Both the position numbers and the translations under genes were made by a program. A stretch of DNA of 8,339 nucleotides, from contig CP070771.1 in the NCBI GenBank assembly GCA_020345785.1, positions 5,623,126-5,631,464 on the forward strand, read 5' to 3'. This stretch comes from Desulfobacterales bacterium. GTDB taxonomy: Bacteria; Desulfobacterota; Desulfobacteria; Desulfobacterales; JAFDCJ01. The notes beneath the pieces are model-generated. The model had not been told where the DNA came from. It did not search any database and was given only the letters and a program-made list of their open reading frames with translations. Position 1 is the first letter of the stretch; every line of letters begins with the position of its first letter. Positions 5,742-8,339 of this stretch are shown one piece after another.

Positions 5742-7400
5742 ATGAAGCGCTATCCACCAAAATTACAAAAATCCGGTACAGGCCTTTTATTAATCCTTTT
5801 AATCGCTGTTGGCAGCAGCTCTTGTGCGCTGCGAATCCTGCAGCCAGCCCCGGCTCCGACCGTGCTCGAAGAAAATCAGCTTCCATCCCGCGTCGCGATT
5901 CTGCCGTTTGTGAACAGAACCTCGACACCCGAGGCCGGCTCTCTGGTGCGCCGCATGTTTTATAATTTTTTCGGCTCGTTGAACTACCATGATCTCGAGC
6001 CTTTCGTCATCGACGATAATTTAAGAGCAAATGGCGTGTATGCGGAGGTGATTGCCGGCAAGAACGTGTCGCCGCAAAAGTTGGGGCAACTGCTCGGTGT
6101 GGACGCCGTTGTATACGGCGAAGTAACCAGTCTGGGAAAAATATTTGCGTTGGTATACTCGGATAATCAGGCGGGACTAAAAGCGCGGATGGTGCGCTGC
6201 GATTCCGGACAAACTGTCTGGGAGTTGGAACACACCATCCATATCGAGGAAGGAGAAGTGCCGATCAGCCCCATTGGCTTGGCCACGGCCGTATTTAAGA
6301 CCGCCCTGAGTCACACCCAGGCCACCCACATGAAGGCCGCTGCCGAATTGTGCATGCAGATGGTTGCAACCATTCCGAATCCAACCGGTGTGAGTCACCC
6401 TCCCCCCAGGATCCAGGCCCTGGTGCACAATGGTGCCGGCAAACTGCTGGTGCCGGGTGATATTTTGAAAGTAGCCATGATTGCAGAAAAAAATCGGATC
6501 GCCAGCTGGAGTCTACCACCGCTGGTCGAAAATCTCACGATGAAAGAAAAAGAGCCGGGCGTTTATATCGGCGCTTACCGAATCAAGGATAAGGATCGGT
6601 TGCCCCTCGGGAGACTGGTGGGATATCTCAGAGGAAAAACGGGCGTCGGCAGTCAATGGATGGATACGCTGGGACCGATCAAAATCGGCAAACCAACCGT
6701 ATTGCCGCCCGTAATTGCGAAGGATTATGTATTGAGTATCGGAAAAAGTCCCTATCTGGTAGAGGATGCGTTGTTGGTCAAGCCCGGTGCCAAGCTCACG
6801 ATGAATCCCGGAACCGTGATCTGGTTCCGCAGTCTCGGTCTGATTGTCAAAGGGGAACTTCAAATTTTAGGTACCGAAGACGACCCGGTGCGTTTGTCCG
6901 GTCTGGGGGCGGACGGATGGAAAGGTATTTTTCTGGATGACAGCCGCACCGAAAATAAAATTCGCCATTGTGAGGTCTCGGATGCTGAATTCGGTTTCAG
7001 AGCCAGCAAATCAAACGTTTCGATCCAAAACAGCCAGTTTCAGAACAATGTCTGGGGCATCGTAATGGAAGAAAGCAACGCTGAAATTTCCAGCAGCCTC
7101 ATTCGAACATCGCAAAAATCAGGTATCGCTGCTCGTAAAGCCAGCATTCAGGTAAAAAATTCCGTTATTACCGAAAACAGCGCCGGCGGGTTTTTGCTGG
7201 AGAGCAGCCGTGCCAAAATTGAATATAATAATATTCTAAATAACGGCGGTTGGGAAATCAAAGTGCTTGACGAAGAAGGCCAGGTTAAAGCCGCCCAAAA
7301 CTGGTGGGGCACCGAAGATCCGATCAAAAACGAAATTCTCGGTCCTGTCGCCGTCACCCCGGTCTTGAAATCACCGATTGAGTTCACGGTTTCGGAATAA
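5742..7400 (+). CDS. Lipoprotein with GNA1162/DUF799-like domain and right-handed beta-helix
   Basis: This 552-aa product starts with a lipoprotein signal: KR near the N-terminus, the hydrophobic core LLLILLIAV, then GSSSC with the lipidated Cys at 28. The +2 residue is Ala, which favours outer-membrane sorting. Residues about 49-212 resemble the GNA1162/DUF799 lipoprotein family (VAILPFVNRT, LRANG, SPQKLGQLLGVDAVVYGEVT, ARMVRCDSGQTVWE). Residues about 222-315 look like a beta-sandwich insert (LVPGDILKVAMIAE, EPGVYIGAYRI). Residues about 330-550 form a right-handed parallel beta-helix: glycine-started rungs at G418, G439, G461 and G483 give a 21-22 residue period, ending in the NWWGTEDP motif typical of such folds. 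No catalytic residues are evident, so a binding or structural role is likely. The ribosome site is weak, and the gene probably depends on the FHA gene 30 bp upstream. The domain calls are by eye; the lipoprotein call is firm. Confidence 0.82.
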   Translation: MKRYPPKLQKSGTGLLLILLIAVGSSSCALRILQPAPAPTVLEENQLPSRVAILPFVNRTSTPEAGSLVRRMFYNFFGSLNYHDLEPFVIDDNLRANGVYAEVIAGKNVSPQKLGQLLGVDAVVYGEVTSLGKIFALVYSDNQAGLKARMVRCDSGQTVWELEHTIHIEEGEVPISPIGLATAVFKTALSHTQATHMKAAAELCMQMVATIPNPTGVSHPPPRIQALVHNGAGKLLVPGDILKVAMIAEKNRIASWSLPPLVENLTMKEKEPGVYIGAYRIKDKDRLPLGRLVGYLRGKTGVGSQWMDTLGPIKIGKPTVLPPVIAKDYVLSIGKSPYLVEDALLVKPGAKLTMNPGTVIWFRSLGLIVKGELQILGTEDDPVRLSGLGADGWKGIFLDDSRTENKIRHCEVSDAEFGFRASKSNVSIQNSQFQNNVWGIVMEESNAEISSSLIRTSQKSGIAARKASIQVKNSVITENSAGGFLLESSRAKIEYNNILNNGGWEIKVLDEEGQVKAAQNWWGTEDPIKNEILGPVAVTPVLKSPIEFTVSE

Positions 7401-7412
7401 GCCCTAAAAATT

Positions 7413-7540
7413 TCGAATGTCGAATGCAGAATGTCGAATGAAGGAATTCTATCTATTTCCTCTCTTTAAAGCTGGAGCGAAGCGACATCCGCAATTCGTC
7501 ATTCGTCAATCGACATTCGTCATTCCAAAGGTTCGTCATT
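7413..7540. repeat. Heptamer repeats in inverted arms in the convergent spacer
   Basis: The left arm has 7-bp units TCGAATG, TCGAATG, CAGAATG and TCGAATG (7413-7440). The right arm has complementary-type units (CATTCGT, CAATCGA, CATTCGT, CATTCC) across 7500-7526, with a further copy near 7533-7542. Bases 7429-7441 pair with 7506-7518 at 12 of 13 positions around a 64-base spacer. The element fills most of the 142 bp between two converging genes and could act as a two-way transcription stop, but it has the look of a dispersed intergenic repeat. Confidence 0.65.
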
Positions 7541-7542
7541 CC

Positions 7543-8339
7543 CTATAGTCTTTGCTCCAACCAATCTTCCAGGTCCTTGAGAACCTGCTCCCTTCGCGCT
7601 GCCTGTTCATTATAGATTTCATGATACAATCCATCATATACGTGCAGGGTTTTGTCCGGCACCACTAGTTTTTCAAAAAACTGCCCGGCAGAGCGGGAAT
7701 TTACCAACTGATCGTCACCGGCGACCTGCATCAGAATCGGAGTTCGGATGGATGTAACCTGCTGATTGACGGTTTCCATAGCCGCCAATAATTCGGTAAA
7801 GAAACGCGTGCTGACCCGATCGTGTACGAGCGGGTCGTTTTTGTATGCACTGACGACATTCTGATCGTGACTGATTTTAGTGGCATCCAGCTCATTACCC
7901 ATGGTCAAATCCGGCCAGATGTAGGACATGATGGAGCCTAATATCTTTTTCCCGACGGGTACTTCGATCACCATTCCCAGCGCAGGCGATGAGGTCAGCA
8001 CCCCGTCAATCAGTTCCGGATATCGCTGAGCAAAATGGAGAGCGATCAAGCCGCCCATACTGTGTCCCAAAAGAAAGCATCTAGTTTGACCGCTTCTACC
8101 TTCGCGGGCCAGCTCGATCATTGACCGCAGGTCCGTCAGGTACTGGACAAAATTCAGCACATGGCCGCGTTTGCCTTCGCTTTGACCGTGACCTCGATGG
8201 TCGGGTATCCAGACGCTGATTCCCTTCGGCAGCAGACACTCGACAACGTTGCCGTAACGGCCGGAGTGCTCGCCCAATCCATGGGCGATCACCAAACGTG
8301 CCCGTTCGGTATCAGCCGGATAATGCCGATAAAAGATCT
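7543..8339 (-). CDS. Monoacylglycerol lipase/lysophospholipase-like alpha/beta hydrolase (5' end outside the window)
   Basis: The product is predicted to cleave a fatty acyl ester from monoacylglycerol or lysophospholipid. Signatures of the serine hydrolase family 'HGLGEHSGRY' lipases are plain: that motif itself (oxyanion-hole loop), DHRGHGQSEGKRG, the nucleophile elbow GHSMGG, the acid region AGDDQLV and the base region GLYHEIYNE. Counting from the first visible codon the triad is S93, D209 and H239. The frame stays open to the window edge: 14 residues (IFYRHYPADTERAR) precede the TTG at 8293-8295 and look like the expected beta-strand before HGLG. That TTG is therefore internal, and the true start lies past 8339. 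About 20-30 residues are probably missing. No signal peptide can be judged. It converges with the lipoprotein gene across a repeat-filled spacer. The substrate is not fixed by the sequence. Confidence 0.9.
   Translation of the reverse strand, partial: IFYRHYPADTERARLVIAHGLGEHSGRYGNVVECLLPKGISVWIPDHRGHGQSEGKRGHVLNFVQYLTDLRSMIELAREGRSGQTRCFLLGHSMGGLIALHFAQRYPELIDGVLTSSPALGMVIEVPVGKKILGSIMSYIWPDLTMGNELDATKISHDQNVVSAYKNDPLVHDRVSTRFFTELLAAMETVNQQVTSIRTPILMQVAGDDQLVNSRSAGQFFEKLVVPDKTLHVYDGLYHEIYNEQAARREQVLKDLEDWLEQRL

Noticed and set aside
6177..7387. Antisense and alternate-frame ORFs inside the lipoprotein gene
   Set aside because: The plus-strand frame has a lipoprotein signal and regular beta-helix rungs throughout, so the others are shadows.
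7413..7540. CRISPR-like array
   Set aside because: The units are 7 bp, contiguous, degenerate and in inverted arms, with no spacers.
8293..8295. TTG as the start of the alpha/beta hydrolase
   Set aside because: The frame continues upstream to the window edge, with residues that look like the normal strand before the HGLG motif, so the TTG is internal.

Overview
The window looks like ordinary chromosome of a Gram-negative, anaerobic-type bacterium, most plausibly a Desulfobacterota (delta-proteobacterial sulfate-reducer type). That assignment is inference. It rests on the acetyl-CoA hydrolase/transferase-GNAT fusion, the lipoprotein with an outer-membrane sorting signal, the moderate GC content, and intergenic spacers filled with short CACGAAA-type and TCGAATG-type repeats. 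No rRNA, tRNA, CRISPR array, transposase or phage gene is visible.

Layout, left to right: (1) a minus-strand glycerophosphodiester phosphodiesterase ending at 24; (2) a 339-bp divergent spacer with an octamer repeat/hairpin; (3) a plus-strand 627-aa protein joining a CoA-transferase-fold half to a GNAT acetyltransferase; (4) after about 90 bp with a short hairpin, a plus-strand metal-dependent TIM-barrel protein of the AP-endonuclease-2/xylose-isomerase-like superfamily; (5) a spacer of about 300 bp starting with a 113-bp segment bounded by perfect 13-bp inverted repeats; (6) a probable two-gene operon of an FHA-transmembrane-TPR-like protein and a three-domain lipoprotein (GNA1162/DUF799-like, beta-sandwich-like, right-handed beta-helix); (7) a 142-bp convergent spacer with heptamer repeats in inverted arms; (8) a minus-strand monoacylglycerol-lipase-like alpha/beta hydrolase whose 5' end runs off the right edge.

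How the genes may work together: the FHA protein should read phosphothreonine in the cytoplasm and present a long helical region to the periplasm. The next gene encodes a lipoprotein predicted to sit in the outer membrane, so the pair is a candidate trans-envelope module. The fusion protein lacks the expected CoA-transferase catalytic glutamate (Lys at that position in my manual alignment) but keeps the GNAT acetyl-CoA loop. It may therefore be a CoA-sensing protein acetyltransferase, analogous in design to PatZ/Pat but built on another fold. The two outer genes both act on glycerol lipids or their head groups, but nothing shows that they are linked. The fusion protein and the FHA/lipoprotein pair are the most interesting content; the rest is mostly recognisable housekeeping-type genes plus intergenic repeats.
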